Origin: CAIVVT01 sp963757265
GTDB taxonomy: Bacteria > Acidobacteriota > Terriglobia > Bryobacterales > Bryobacteraceae
DNA: 64,000 bases
NCBI GenBank assembly: GCA_963757265.1
Contig: CAVWRA010000012.1
Location: 496,001-560,000, forward strand
Direction: 5' to 3'
The notes below the pieces were generated by a model, which worked only from the letters and a program-made list of their open reading frames with translations, did not search any database and was not told the origin of the DNA. Positions within the stretch are counted from its first letter, which is position 1. Every line of letters begins with the position of its first letter. Below, one piece after another: positions 28,854 through 36,819 of this stretch. Position numbers and translations under genes: made by a program.

Positions 28854-31800
28854 TGCGTCCCTCCTTCCGCGCGCGCCTGTTCGCCGGCGGCGAGCACGTA
28901 CAACGCCGGCACGGCCAGCAGCGTGAAAAACATGGAAAACAGCAGTCCGAAGGCGATGACGGAGGCCATCGGCGCCCACATCAGCGAGCCCGAGAGGATC
29001 ATCGGCAGCACGCCGACGGCGGCGGCGAGCGTGGTGAGGAAGATGGGCCGCATGCGGCGGGCGCCGGCGGCGCGCGCGGCGTCGATGAACGGCACGCCCG
29101 CAGCGCGGCGCTCGCGGATGTAGTCGATCAGCAGGATCGAGTTGCGCACGACGACGCCGCCGGCGCCGATGAAGCCGACCTCGGCGACGAAGCTGAGCGG
29201 CATGTGGACGATCAGCAGTCCCACGGCGCCGCCGAAGATCGCCAGCGGGATGGAGGACATCACGACCAGCGTGTCAATGACCGAGTGGAACTGGAAGAGG
29301 AGGATCAGGAAGATCAGCAGGACACTGATGGCCGCGGCCTTGAAGACTCCGCCGCCCATCTCGGCCTGCGATTCGTCCTCTCCGCCGTAGGCGATGCGGT
29401 AGCCGGGCGGCAGCGGCAGCGCGTCGATGTGCGGACGCGCCTGGGCCAGGATCCGCGAGGCGTATACGCCCTGCTGGTAGAAGCTGCGGACGGTGAGCGT
29501 GCGCACGCCGTTGCGGCGCACGATGCGGCCGGTCTCCCAGGCGGGCGAGAGCGTGGCGATCTGGCGCAGCGGGACCTTGGCGCCAGTGACGGGCGAGGTG
29601 AGATAGACGTTGCGCACGTCGTCGAAACTCTGGCGGCTGGATTCGTCGAGGCGCAGCAGGATGTTGACGGCTCGTGAGCCTTCCCAAAAAGCGGAAACGA
29701 CGACGCCGTTGAAGCCGGCGGCGAGCGACTGGCTGACGGAGGCGTTGGAAAAGCCGAGCCGGTTGGCGACCTCGTTGTCGAGGTTCACCTTCAACTCATA
29801 GGGATCCTCGCGCCAGTCGGCGTGGACGTAGTCCGAGCCGGGGATTTCGCGCAGGATCTGCTGCACCTGTGCGGATAGCGATTTGAGCCCGGTCAGATCG
29901 TCGCCCGAAATGCGCACTTCGATGGGCGCGGAGTAGCGGGTGCCTTGCTGCAATTCCTTGACGAGGCACATCGCCTCGGGAACATCCTCGCGCAGGCGCT
30001 TGCGCAGACGGAAAACGAAATCGGGGGTCTTCCCGACGTCGCGCGTGTTGACGAGAATCTGGCCGTAGTTGCCGGCGGGCTGCTGCGGGTCGACGTTGTA
30101 GTAGAAGCGCGGTGCGCTGGAGCCGGCGAAGGTGCCGTAGCTCGCGACGAGCGGATCGGCGGCGAGGACGCGCTCCACTTTGCGGAGAAGCGCGTCGGTA
30201 AATTCGATCTTCGAGCCTTCGGGCAGCCACAGGTCGATGACGAACTGGGTGCGCTCGGCGGGCGGGAAGAAGCGCTGCGGCAGGAACAGCAGCAGCGCCA
30301 AGCCGGCGGCCACGGCGAGTCCGCCGACGACCACGGTCAAGACGGGCGCGCGCAGCGTGAAGGCGGAGACCTTTTCATATTGCGCCTCCATGCGGTCCAG
30401 CAGACTGATGCGGCTGGCCTTTTGTTGATCGGGCGAATGGAGCCCGTGATGGATGAAGTGGCGGCACAGGAGCGGAGTGAGCAAGAACGCCACGGCGAAG
30501 GAGACGCTGAGAGAAATGGCGACCACGATGGGCATGCTGTGGACGAACTCGCCGACGCTGCCGGTGAGGGTGAACAGCTCAGGCAGGAACGAGGCGATGA
30601 TGGTCAGCGTCGCCACGAGCAGCGGCACGACGATGTCCTTGGCGCAGTGGTCGGCGGCGTAGGCGAGCGGATGACCCTGATCGAGCAACTCGACGTAGTT
30701 GTCGGCCACGACGATGGCGTCGTCCACCAGGATGCCCAGCATGACGACGAGCATGGAGATGGAGACCTGCTGCAGGTCGATTCCGATGAAGTTGAGCAAG
30801 GCGAAGGTGACCGAGACCGTCACCGGGATGGCGATGGAGGCCACCAGCGCGACGCGGAAGGGCAGCAGCAGCATGGTGACGGCGACGACGGCGAGGATGG
30901 CGATGCCGAATTCACGCATGAAGCTGGAGATGCGCTCGTCGACCATGTGCGGCTGGTTGGCGACCATGTCGATCTGCAGGTCGGGCGGGAGGAGGCGGCG
31001 CACCTCGGTGAGCTTGCCCGCGATCTGCCGGCCGAACTCGACGATATTGTGGCCCTCCTGCATCTCCACCGAAAGCATCAGCGCGGGTTGGCCGTTGTAG
31101 CGCGTGAGGAACTGCGGCTCCTGGTAGCGGCGCTCGGTGCGCGCGACGTCGCCGAGGTACAGCGGCTGGCCCTCGGGGCTGACGTCGATCATCAGGTGTT
31201 TGAGATCCTCGGCGCTTTCCAGCAGCCCGTTGGCCTGCAGTGGGAGCTTGTCCGCGTCGGTGTCGAAGCGGCCGCCGAATTGGACGCTGTTGCGCGCCTG
31301 CAGGGCCTGGATGACGCGCGGCAGGGGCACGCGGTACTGGGCCAGGCGCTGGGGTGTACTGGTGACGTAGATCTGCTCTTTCTGCTCGCCGTAGCGTTTG
31401 ATCTTGGAGGTGGAGGGGAGCGTGCGCAGCGCGTCCTCGATGTGCCCGGAGTAGTCCTTCAACTGGCGGTAGTCGTAATGCCCTCCGTGCACGGCGAGCA
31501 GCACGGCGACCGTGTCGCCGAAGTCGGTGTCGACGATCGGGCCCATCACGCCGGCGGGCAGGCCGGTCTGGCGCAGCTCGAGCAGGTCGTGGCGCAGCTT
31601 GGACCAGAACATGTCGGGGCGCTGGACCCACTCCTCTAATTCGATGTTGATGAAGGCGACCCCGGGGCGGCTGGTGGAATAGGTCTTCGCTTTGCGCACC
31701 TCCTCGTAGCGGAACAGGCGTTCCTCCAGAACTTTCGTCACCTGCTGCTCAACCTGCTCGGAGGTGGCGCCGGGATAGAGCACGGCCATCAGGCCGACGC

Positions 31801-31927
31801 GCACGTTGATCTTGGGATCCTCGCGGCGTGGCATGGTGATCAGCGAGTAGATGCCGGCGGCGAAGAGCAGCGCCGTGCAGACGACGGTGACCTGCGGATG
31901 GCGCAGCCAGGAGGATTCTTGCTTCAT
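28850..31927 (-). CDS. RND efflux pump, inner-membrane transporter
   Basis: A 1025-residue AcrB/MexB-type proton-driven exporter. It has a cytosolic N-terminus, a first membrane helix (VTVVCTALLFAAGIYSLI), a large periplasmic porter domain, then a helix block with GILVDDAIVVADNYVELL (the conserved Asp pair of helix 4), a second porter domain and a terminal helix block (VVVRNSILLIDYIRE). Its length is normal. It overlaps the adaptor gene at its start and the TolC gene at its end by four bases. The substrate cannot be told from sequence; the HAE1-like form fits drugs, solvents or other amphiphiles more than metals, as no methionine-cluster metal path is evident. Confidence 0.9.
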   Translation of the reverse strand: MKQESSWLRHPQVTVVCTALLFAAGIYSLITMPRREDPKINVRVGLMAVLYPGATSEQVEQQVTKVLEERLFRYEEVRKAKTYSTSRPGVAFINIELEEWVQRPDMFWSKLRHDLLELRQTGLPAGVMGPIVDTDFGDTVAVLLAVHGGHYDYRQLKDYSGHIEDALRTLPSTSKIKRYGEQKEQIYVTSTPQRLAQYRVPLPRVIQALQARNSVQFGGRFDTDADKLPLQANGLLESAEDLKHLMIDVSPEGQPLYLGDVARTERRYQEPQFLTRYNGQPALMLSVEMQEGHNIVEFGRQIAGKLTEVRRLLPPDLQIDMVANQPHMVDERISSFMREFGIAILAVVAVTMLLLPFRVALVASIAIPVTVSVTFALLNFIGIDLQQVSISMLVVMLGILVDDAIVVADNYVELLDQGHPLAYAADHCAKDIVVPLLVATLTIIASFLPELFTLTGSVGEFVHSMPIVVAISLSVSFAVAFLLTPLLCRHFIHHGLHSPDQQKASRISLLDRMEAQYEKVSAFTLRAPVLTVVVGGLAVAAGLALLLFLPQRFFPPAERTQFVIDLWLPEGSKIEFTDALLRKVERVLAADPLVASYGTFAGSSAPRFYYNVDPQQPAGNYGQILVNTRDVGKTPDFVFRLRKRLREDVPEAMCLVKELQQGTRYSAPIEVRISGDDLTGLKSLSAQVQQILREIPGSDYVHADWREDPYELKVNLDNEVANRLGFSNASVSQSLAAGFNGVVVSAFWEGSRAVNILLRLDESSRQSFDDVRNVYLTSPVTGAKVPLRQIATLSPAWETGRIVRRNGVRTLTVRSFYQQGVYASRILAQARPHIDALPLPPGYRIAYGGEDESQAEMGGGVFKAAAISVLLIFLILLFQFHSVIDTLVVMSSIPLAIFGGAVGLLIVHMPLSFVAEVGFIGAGGVVVRNSILLIDYIRERRAAGVPFIDAARAAGARRMRPIFLTTLAAAVGVLPMILSGSLMWAPMASVIAFGLLFSMFFTLLAVPALYVLAAGEQARAEGGTQ

Positions 31928-33186
31928 TGTCCCTGCGCCTCTTCCGCCAGCACTTTTGAACCATCGTGCACCAGTTGCTGCCCGCCAACAACGACGCGCT
32001 CGTCGCCAGCCAGGCCGCTGAGAATCTCCACCTCGCGGCCGTACACCGAGCCCGTCTCCACGCGGCGGGAGTAGACACGATTCTTATCCGCGAAAAAGGT
32101 GTAGACGATGGTGGTGCCGTTGGAGTCGCGCACGATGGCCTGACCGGGGAGCGTCATCGCCGTGACCCTCTCACCGGTCTCGATGCGCGACTCGGCTACC
32201 ATGCCGGCGCGCAATACGAGCGCGGGGTTGGGGACCGAGATCCTCACGGCGAAGGTGCGAGCGGCGGGGTCGGCGGCGTAGCCGATGGTCTCGACGCCGC
32301 CCTCGAAGCTCTGGTCGCCGAGCGAGGGGATGCGGAGCGTCGCGCGTTGTCCGATGCGAATCTTGCCGATCTCGGCCTCGGGCACGCCCACTCGCACCTT
32401 AGCCGGGTTCAGGTTCATCAGCACGAAGACCGGGCGCGAGGAGCCGGCCAGCATTCCATTGTCAACGTCGCGTTTCACAATCACGCCCGCGAAGGGGGCC
32501 AGCAGGTGGGTGTCGGCGAGCGCCTTTCGCGCGATGTCGGTTTGCGCCTCGGCCGCTTGGAAGGTGTCCTTAGCGGCAGTCTTGTCTTCTTTTCGGGAAC
32601 CCTCCTCGGCCAGGCTGTAGCGCTCGAGCGCAGCCAGCCAAGCCGCCTCGATTTTCTTGTAGTCGTTGGGCGCAAGGCTGCCGCGCTCGTACAACGCCTT
32701 GAGGCGCTTGTACTCGTCCTCGGTGCGGTCCAGATCCACGCGCGCCTGGGCCAGCTCCTGTTTGCGCGCGCCCGCATTCACTTTCTGCAGCGTCGCCTCA
32801 GCCGCGCCCGCCTGCGCCGAGGCGGCGTTGACGCGATACTCATAGTCGCGCAGGTCGAGTTCGGCCAGAATCTGGCCGGCGCGCACGGCCTGGCCCTCCT
32901 CCACATAAACCTTCTTCACCTGCCCGGAGACCTGAAACGACAGATAGGCCGTCTCCGCCGCCTCGACGTTGCCGCTGGCGCTGATGGCGAGCGGGCGCTC
33001 GAAGCGGCTGGGCCGGCGGACCAGCACCTTCTGCGCGGTCTCGGTAGCGCGCTCCGGAGCGCCGGCGCCGCATCCGGCGAGACCGAGAGTCAGGAGAACC
33101 AGCACCCCCGTTCGGACGGCCGGCACAGAGCGCTGTCTCAAGCCAGCTCCGCAGCCCGCTTCAAGCGATATGAGTTGATTCACCAT
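31924..33186 (-). CDS. RND periplasmic adaptor lipoprotein
   Basis: A 420-residue membrane-fusion protein with lipobox VLLTLGLAGCGAG, so probably anchored to the inner membrane by a lipid. Order: biotinyl-lipoyl half (VKKVYVEEGQAVRAGQILAE), alpha-hairpin, second lipoyl half (LLAPFAGVIVKRDVDNG), beta-barrel and membrane-proximal domain (VVGGQQLV). The ATG at 33186 has AGGAG 5 nt upstream and is preferred over the upstream codon at 33228. It links the pump to the TolC channel. It overlaps the pump gene by four bases. Confidence 0.9.
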   Translation of the reverse strand: MVNQLISLEAGCGAGLRQRSVPAVRTGVLVLLTLGLAGCGAGAPERATETAQKVLVRRPSRFERPLAISASGNVEAAETAYLSFQVSGQVKKVYVEEGQAVRAGQILAELDLRDYEYRVNAASAQAGAAEATLQKVNAGARKQELAQARVDLDRTEDEYKRLKALYERGSLAPNDYKKIEAAWLAALERYSLAEEGSRKEDKTAAKDTFQAAEAQTDIARKALADTHLLAPFAGVIVKRDVDNGMLAGSSRPVFVLMNLNPAKVRVGVPEAEIGKIRIGQRATLRIPSLGDQSFEGGVETIGYAADPAARTFAVRISVPNPALVLRAGMVAESRIETGERVTAMTLPGQAIVRDSNGTTIVYTFFADKNRVYSRRVETGSVYGREVEILSGLAGDERVVVGGQQLVHDGSKVLAEEAQGQ

Positions 33187-33231
33187 GCTTACTCCTGCGA
33201 ACAACCTGATCCGGCGCACCGGCTGCATTCC

Positions 33232-33825
33232 TCAGTCCGCCAGTCCCTCCAGAAGTCTCCTCAACGAGCGTCCGCATAGATCCAGGAAACCCGCTTCACT
33301 CAGCGCGAAGCGGCCCGCCCGGTACAACGCCACGTAGCCGTGGGCCAGCGCCCACAGCTGCAGCGCGATCTCCCAAACGTCGTCTTTCCTCAGCGCGCCG
33401 CATTCCATCGCCTCGGCCACGCAATCGGCGATGGGGGTCAGGGTGGGCGAACGCCGCGCGCGGAAATCTTGCGGGAATTGGCGGGCATCCTTGTACGGCT
33501 TGGAGAAGACGTAGTCGTAGAGTCGGGGATGCGCCAAGGCGTACAGAAAGTAGCCCTCCATCATCCGGACCAGACGCTCAAAAGGCGCTGCCAACTGGCG
33601 CCATCCGGTCTCATCGATGGCCTCCCGCAATTTTAGAAATTCGTTTTCAGTCAATGACTTAAGGAGGGCATCGCGACTGGGAAAGTGGTAGTAGATCGCC
33701 ATCGGCGTGATGCCTGCCGCAACGGCCACGCGGCGCATGGTGACAGCTTCGGGCCCCTCCTTCTCCAGCAGATCGAGCGCGGCCTGGCCGATGCGCTTGA
33801 CGGTCGGCTTTTCTGGAGCTGGCAT
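33232..33825 (-). CDS. TetR-family repressor of the RND operon
   Basis: A 197-residue regulator. The N-terminal helix-turn-helix (about 8-55) reads AALDLLEKEGPEAVTMRRV and GITPMAIYYHFPSRDALL. The ligand-binding helical domain follows. It is the first gene of the efflux operon, 45 bp before the adaptor. A palindrome at 33839-33866, just upstream of its ATG, is the likely operator, so the operon is probably autorepressed and induced by a pump substrate. This arrangement is standard for RND operons. Confidence 0.88.
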   Translation of the reverse strand: MPAPEKPTVKRIGQAALDLLEKEGPEAVTMRRVAVAAGITPMAIYYHFPSRDALLKSLTENEFLKLREAIDETGWRQLAAPFERLVRMMEGYFLYALAHPRLYDYVFSKPYKDARQFPQDFRARRSPTLTPIADCVAEAMECGALRKDDVWEIALQLWALAHGYVALYRAGRFALSEAGFLDLCGRSLRRLLEGLAD

Positions 33826-33838
33826 TTCTTTTATACAG

Positions 33839-33866
33839 TGTACAGCTTCTCTCTATACGCTGTACA
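33839..33866. promoter_or_regulatory. Palindromic operator upstream of tetR
   Basis: Eight-base arms TGTACAGC and GCTGTACA flank a 12-bp spacer, 14 bp before the tetR start. Size, perfect symmetry and position are typical of a TetR-family binding site. Confidence 0.75.
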
Positions 33867-33985
33867 GTCAAATCGGCCGGCACCCAACAGATGGCGTCGG
33901 AGACGACCGGGGGGATCCCCTCAGCGATTCCGTCCGCGGTCACTATGTTGAAGCTTCGACAGCGCGTGCGCGCGAAGAGTCACCG

Positions 33986-34120
33986 ATGAAGGGCCATCGC
34001 CAGGCGTTCGCCGCATACATCCTCATCCGGGAGGCGGACTTTTTTGCCTTGCGTTTCCCGGTGCACGGAGTGATGAATCGTCATGCGCCGAACGAGCGCA
34101 GAGAGGATCACCAAACATGA
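33986..34120 (+). CDS. 44-residue ORF coupled to DUF3489 gene (copy 1)
   Basis: Its TGA overlaps the ATG of the DUF3489 gene (ACATGA). The copy at 53267 has the same length without indels despite many substitutions, and both end in RHAPNERREDHQT. The kept frame suggests it is translated, perhaps to deliver ribosomes to the next start. There is no strong ribosome site before its ATG, and no known family. Confidence 0.45.
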   Translation: MKGHRQAFAAYILIREADFFALRFPVHGVMNRHAPNERREDHQT

Positions 34121-34548
34121 CAAACGCAGAAGCCACGACCGCCGCAGACGGCGCCGCTGTTGCGCAACAGGGCGCCACAGTGGCGCCGGAGAAGGCCCCC
34201 TCGAAGAAGGGTGCCAGCCAGAAGAAGGCCGTGCCCCAGGGCCAGAAGACCGTCAAGGGCAAGCCCCTGGCAGCCAAGCCGAAGAAGGAGTCCAAGGCCA
34301 ACAAGAGGGCGGCGAAGCCCGTAGAGGCCAAGAAAACCGCCACGCCGCGCGCCGACAGCAAGGGGTCGAAGATCCTGGTGCTGATCGGACGGCCCAAGGG
34401 CGCGACCCTGGCCGAGATCATGGAGGTCACGGATTGGCAGGCGCACAGCGTGCGCGGCTTTCTCTCGACCGCCTCTAAGAAGCGCGGGCTGAAGATCGAG
34501 TCCACCAGAACCGAAGCAGGCGAGCGGACCTACCGTATCGCGAAGTAA
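34117..34548 (+). CDS. DUF3489-domain protein (copy 1)
   Basis: A 143-residue basic protein. The first 85 residues are Ala/Lys/Pro-rich and disordered, like histone-type tails. The C-terminal 60 residues form the DUF3489 domain, a winged-helix-like fold: ILVLIGRPKGATLAEIME, WQAHSVRGFLSTASKKRG. DUF3489 proteins are found on chromosomes and in phage-like regions; a DNA-binding role is inferred from the basic tail and fold. A near-identical paralogue lies at 53398-53829. A strong terminator follows. Confidence 0.8.
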   Translation: MTNAEATTAADGAAVAQQGATVAPEKAPSKKGASQKKAVPQGQKTVKGKPLAAKPKKESKANKRAAKPVEAKKTATPRADSKGSKILVLIGRPKGATLAEIMEVTDWQAHSVRGFLSTASKKRGLKIESTRTEAGERTYRIAK

Positions 34549-34564
34549 GCGCGTCACGCTCCAT

Positions 34565-34596
34565 GCCGCCACCTGTGAGGGTGGCGGCATTTCTTT
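34565..34596 (+). terminator. Rho-independent terminator after DUF3489 gene (copy 1)
   Basis: GCCGCCACC and GGTGGCGGC form a perfect 9-bp stem with a 6-nt loop, followed by a T-rich tail. Confidence 0.85.
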
Positions 34597-34804
34597 AAGG
34601 TCACGTGCATCGCCTTTGCATCGCTCATAGGGATTACTTGCAGATGTTGGCAGAGAGACATCGGGCTTGTCTCCTCGCGTGGGACACGAGTTTAGACACA
34701 GTCGGCTGGGCTGACCTCGAGGGAGGCCTTCAACGACAGCTGAGAGGGCCGCTCCCGTTGGTCACCCATTGTTAGGGGCCGACGCCAGAGAGCAGCCGCC
34801 GGGC

Positions 34805-36769
34805 TCAGCCGCGCGCCTCAGGGGATGATTCCTTGCTGGCGGAGGCAGCGGCAGCAGATCCGGGGCTGGCGCTACCGTCCAGCGCCTGTTTCACGTCAGT
34901 ACCGGTCACCGTCTCCTGTTTCAGCAATTGCTGGGCCAACGCGTGGAGGGCGGAGCGGTGGCCCCGGAGCAGGGCCTGAGCACGCTCATATTGTTCGGTC
35001 ACGAGACGCTGGACTTCGGCGTCGATCACCTGACGAGTCTCGGGACTGATCCGGCTATTGTCCTCGACCGATTCGCCCAGGTATTGGAGCTGCTGGCCGG
35101 CGTAGCGCACCGAGCCGAGCTTTTCACTCATGCCATATTCGGTGACCATCTGGCGGGCCAGCTGAGTGGCGCGCATGATGTCATCACTGGCGCCGGTGCT
35201 GATGATGGCGAACTGCACCAGTTCGGCGGCGCGCCCGCCGAGCATGACGGCGATGCGGTCCTTGAGTTCGTCGACCGAGAGCAGAAAGCGGTCCTCGGTG
35301 GGCATCTGCATGGTGTAGCCCAAGGCGCCACGGCTGTGAGGAACGATGCTGATCTTGCTGACCGGCTCGCCATTGGGGACCAGCGCGGCCACAAGCGCGT
35401 GGCCGGACTCGTGGTAGGCAACTGTGGTTCGTTCGTGCTCGTTCATGACCCGGCTCTTCTTTTCGGAACCGGCGATGACGCGTTCGATGGCGGCCTCGAA
35501 ATCATCCAACGTGACGGATGCAGCCTTGCGCCGGGCGGCCTGCAAAGCAGCCTCATTCATGGCATTGGCCAGATCGGCGCCGCTGAAGCCGGCGGTGATG
35601 CGGGCGGCCTGCTGGATGTCGAAGACCGCCGCCAACTTTACATTCTTGCTGTGAATCTTCAGGATTTGCACGCGGCCAATCAGATCCGGATTGCCGATGG
35701 CGATCTGGCGATCGAAGCGGCCGGCGCGCAGAAGCGCCGGGTCGAGCACCTCCGGACGATTGGTGGCCGCCATGATAATGACTGGGGCGCTGGCGTCGGT
35801 CTTGAAACCGTCAATCTCAGCCAGCAACTGGTTGAGAGTCTGCTCGCGCTCGTCATTGGTACCCATGCGCGCCACGCCTCCGCGGCTCTGACCGATGGCG
35901 TCAATCTCGTCGATGAAAACGATCGCCGGAGCGGCCTTGCGGGCCTGCTCGAAGAGGTCGCGCACGCGGGCGGCGCCTACGCCGACGAACATCTCGACAA
36001 ACTCGGAGCCACTGGTCTCGAAGAAAGAGACGTGGGCCTCGCCGGCGGTGGCTTTGGCCAGTAGGGTCTTGCCAGTGCCGGGGGGCCCGACGAGCAACAC
36101 TCCCTTGGGAATATGGCCGCCGAGTTGAGCGAATTGCTCCGGTGCCTTCAAAAACTCGATGATCTCCTGGAGCTCGCCAATGGCTTCATCGGCGCCGCCG
36201 ACATCTTTGAAGGTGGCAGTAACATCCTCGGGCTTGACCTCGACCGCTTTGCTCTTGCCAACCCCAAAGATGCCGCCCATACCGCCGGCGGCCGCGCCCG
36301 CCCGCTGGTAGGCGAAGTACCAGAAAGCGCCGAGCAGCACGAGCGGGAGAAGGTACTCGAGCAGAATGCCGCCCAGGGGGTTGGGCGGGTGCTCGAAACT
36401 GAAAGTGACATTCGCGTTTTGCAAGTCTTCGATCAGCTTGGGGTCGGGGGAAGGCGAAGGCACGGTATTGAATGGGACAGTGGGTGGAGTTGCACCCGGT
36501 TTGGGATTCTTCAACTCACCCTCGATGCCGCGTTGGCCAATGGTTACCCGCGTGATTTGACCGCCAGCCAGTTTCTTCTTGAACTCGCTGTAGGGGATTT
36601 CCGCGTTGCGGGTGAGAGGAGTGATGACGAATACCTGAAACAGCCACAAGAGAACGAGGCTCGTGATCACGTAGCTGATACCGAAATGAAACTGACGCCG
36701 AGCATCTTCCTGGCGCTTCTTTTCATCGTCGCGGCCGGGTTTTCGTGGTGACAATTCCGGTTGGTCCAT
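34805..36769 (-). CDS. ftsH: ATP-dependent zinc metalloprotease FtsH
   Basis: A 654-residue membrane-anchored AAA protease. Two membrane helices (about 31-52 and 133-155) flank a periplasmic domain. The AAA module has Walker A GPPGTGKT (228-235), Walker B IVFIDEID and second-region NRPEVLDPALLRAGRFDR. The protease site is HESGH (453-457). It degrades misassembled membrane proteins and selected cytosolic regulators. AGGGGGG about 4 nt before the ATG supports the start. Length and motifs are complete. It is placed next to a magnesium ATPase and lipid-transport genes; it may be an additional stress-related FtsH, but other copies cannot be seen from this window. Confidence 0.92.
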   Translation of the reverse strand: MDQPELSPRKPGRDDEKKRQEDARRQFHFGISYVITSLVLLWLFQVFVITPLTRNAEIPYSEFKKKLAGGQITRVTIGQRGIEGELKNPKPGATPPTVPFNTVPSPSPDPKLIEDLQNANVTFSFEHPPNPLGGILLEYLLPLVLLGAFWYFAYQRAGAAAGGMGGIFGVGKSKAVEVKPEDVTATFKDVGGADEAIGELQEIIEFLKAPEQFAQLGGHIPKGVLLVGPPGTGKTLLAKATAGEAHVSFFETSGSEFVEMFVGVGAARVRDLFEQARKAAPAIVFIDEIDAIGQSRGGVARMGTNDEREQTLNQLLAEIDGFKTDASAPVIIMAATNRPEVLDPALLRAGRFDRQIAIGNPDLIGRVQILKIHSKNVKLAAVFDIQQAARITAGFSGADLANAMNEAALQAARRKAASVTLDDFEAAIERVIAGSEKKSRVMNEHERTTVAYHESGHALVAALVPNGEPVSKISIVPHSRGALGYTMQMPTEDRFLLSVDELKDRIAVMLGGRAAELVQFAIISTGASDDIMRATQLARQMVTEYGMSEKLGSVRYAGQQLQYLGESVEDNSRISPETRQVIDAEVQRLVTEQYERAQALLRGHRSALHALAQQLLKQETVTGTDVKQALDGSASPGSAAAASASKESSPEARG

Positions 36770-36819
36770 AATCCCCCCCTAAGTGTTGAAATTCATGCGC
36801 AAAGGGTCCCCCTTTGCAA

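Larger units (their letters stand above)
33971..34630 (+). repeat. 660-bp DUF3489 unit, copy 1
   Basis: Matches 53252-53911 at a constant offset of 19281 bp with no net indel. Both copies contain a 44-residue ORF, the DUF3489 gene and the terminator hairpin. The 3' half of the DUF3489 gene is nearly identical between copies, while the upstream ORF has diverged. I found no flanking inverted repeats or target duplication. Confidence 0.85.

Noticed and set aside
27744..29123. Plus-strand open frame of 459 codons opposite the TolC gene
   Set aside because: Antisense shadow of the conserved TolC and pump coding sequence; low-complexity Gly/Ala/Val composition.
29945..31639. Plus-strand open frame of 564 codons opposite the RND pump gene
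   Set aside because: It is the mirror of a well-conserved pump gene in GC-rich DNA. Its product is rich in Asp, Gly, Glu and Val without family resemblance, and it has no ribosome site.
31966..33279. Plus-strand open frame of 437 codons opposite the adaptor gene
   Set aside because: Antisense shadow; the opposite strand has a lipobox, lipoyl halves and correct overlaps with its neighbours.
34928..36064. Plus-strand open frame of 378 codons opposite ftsH
   Set aside because: ftsH motifs are complete on the minus strand; the plus frame has no recognisable domain.
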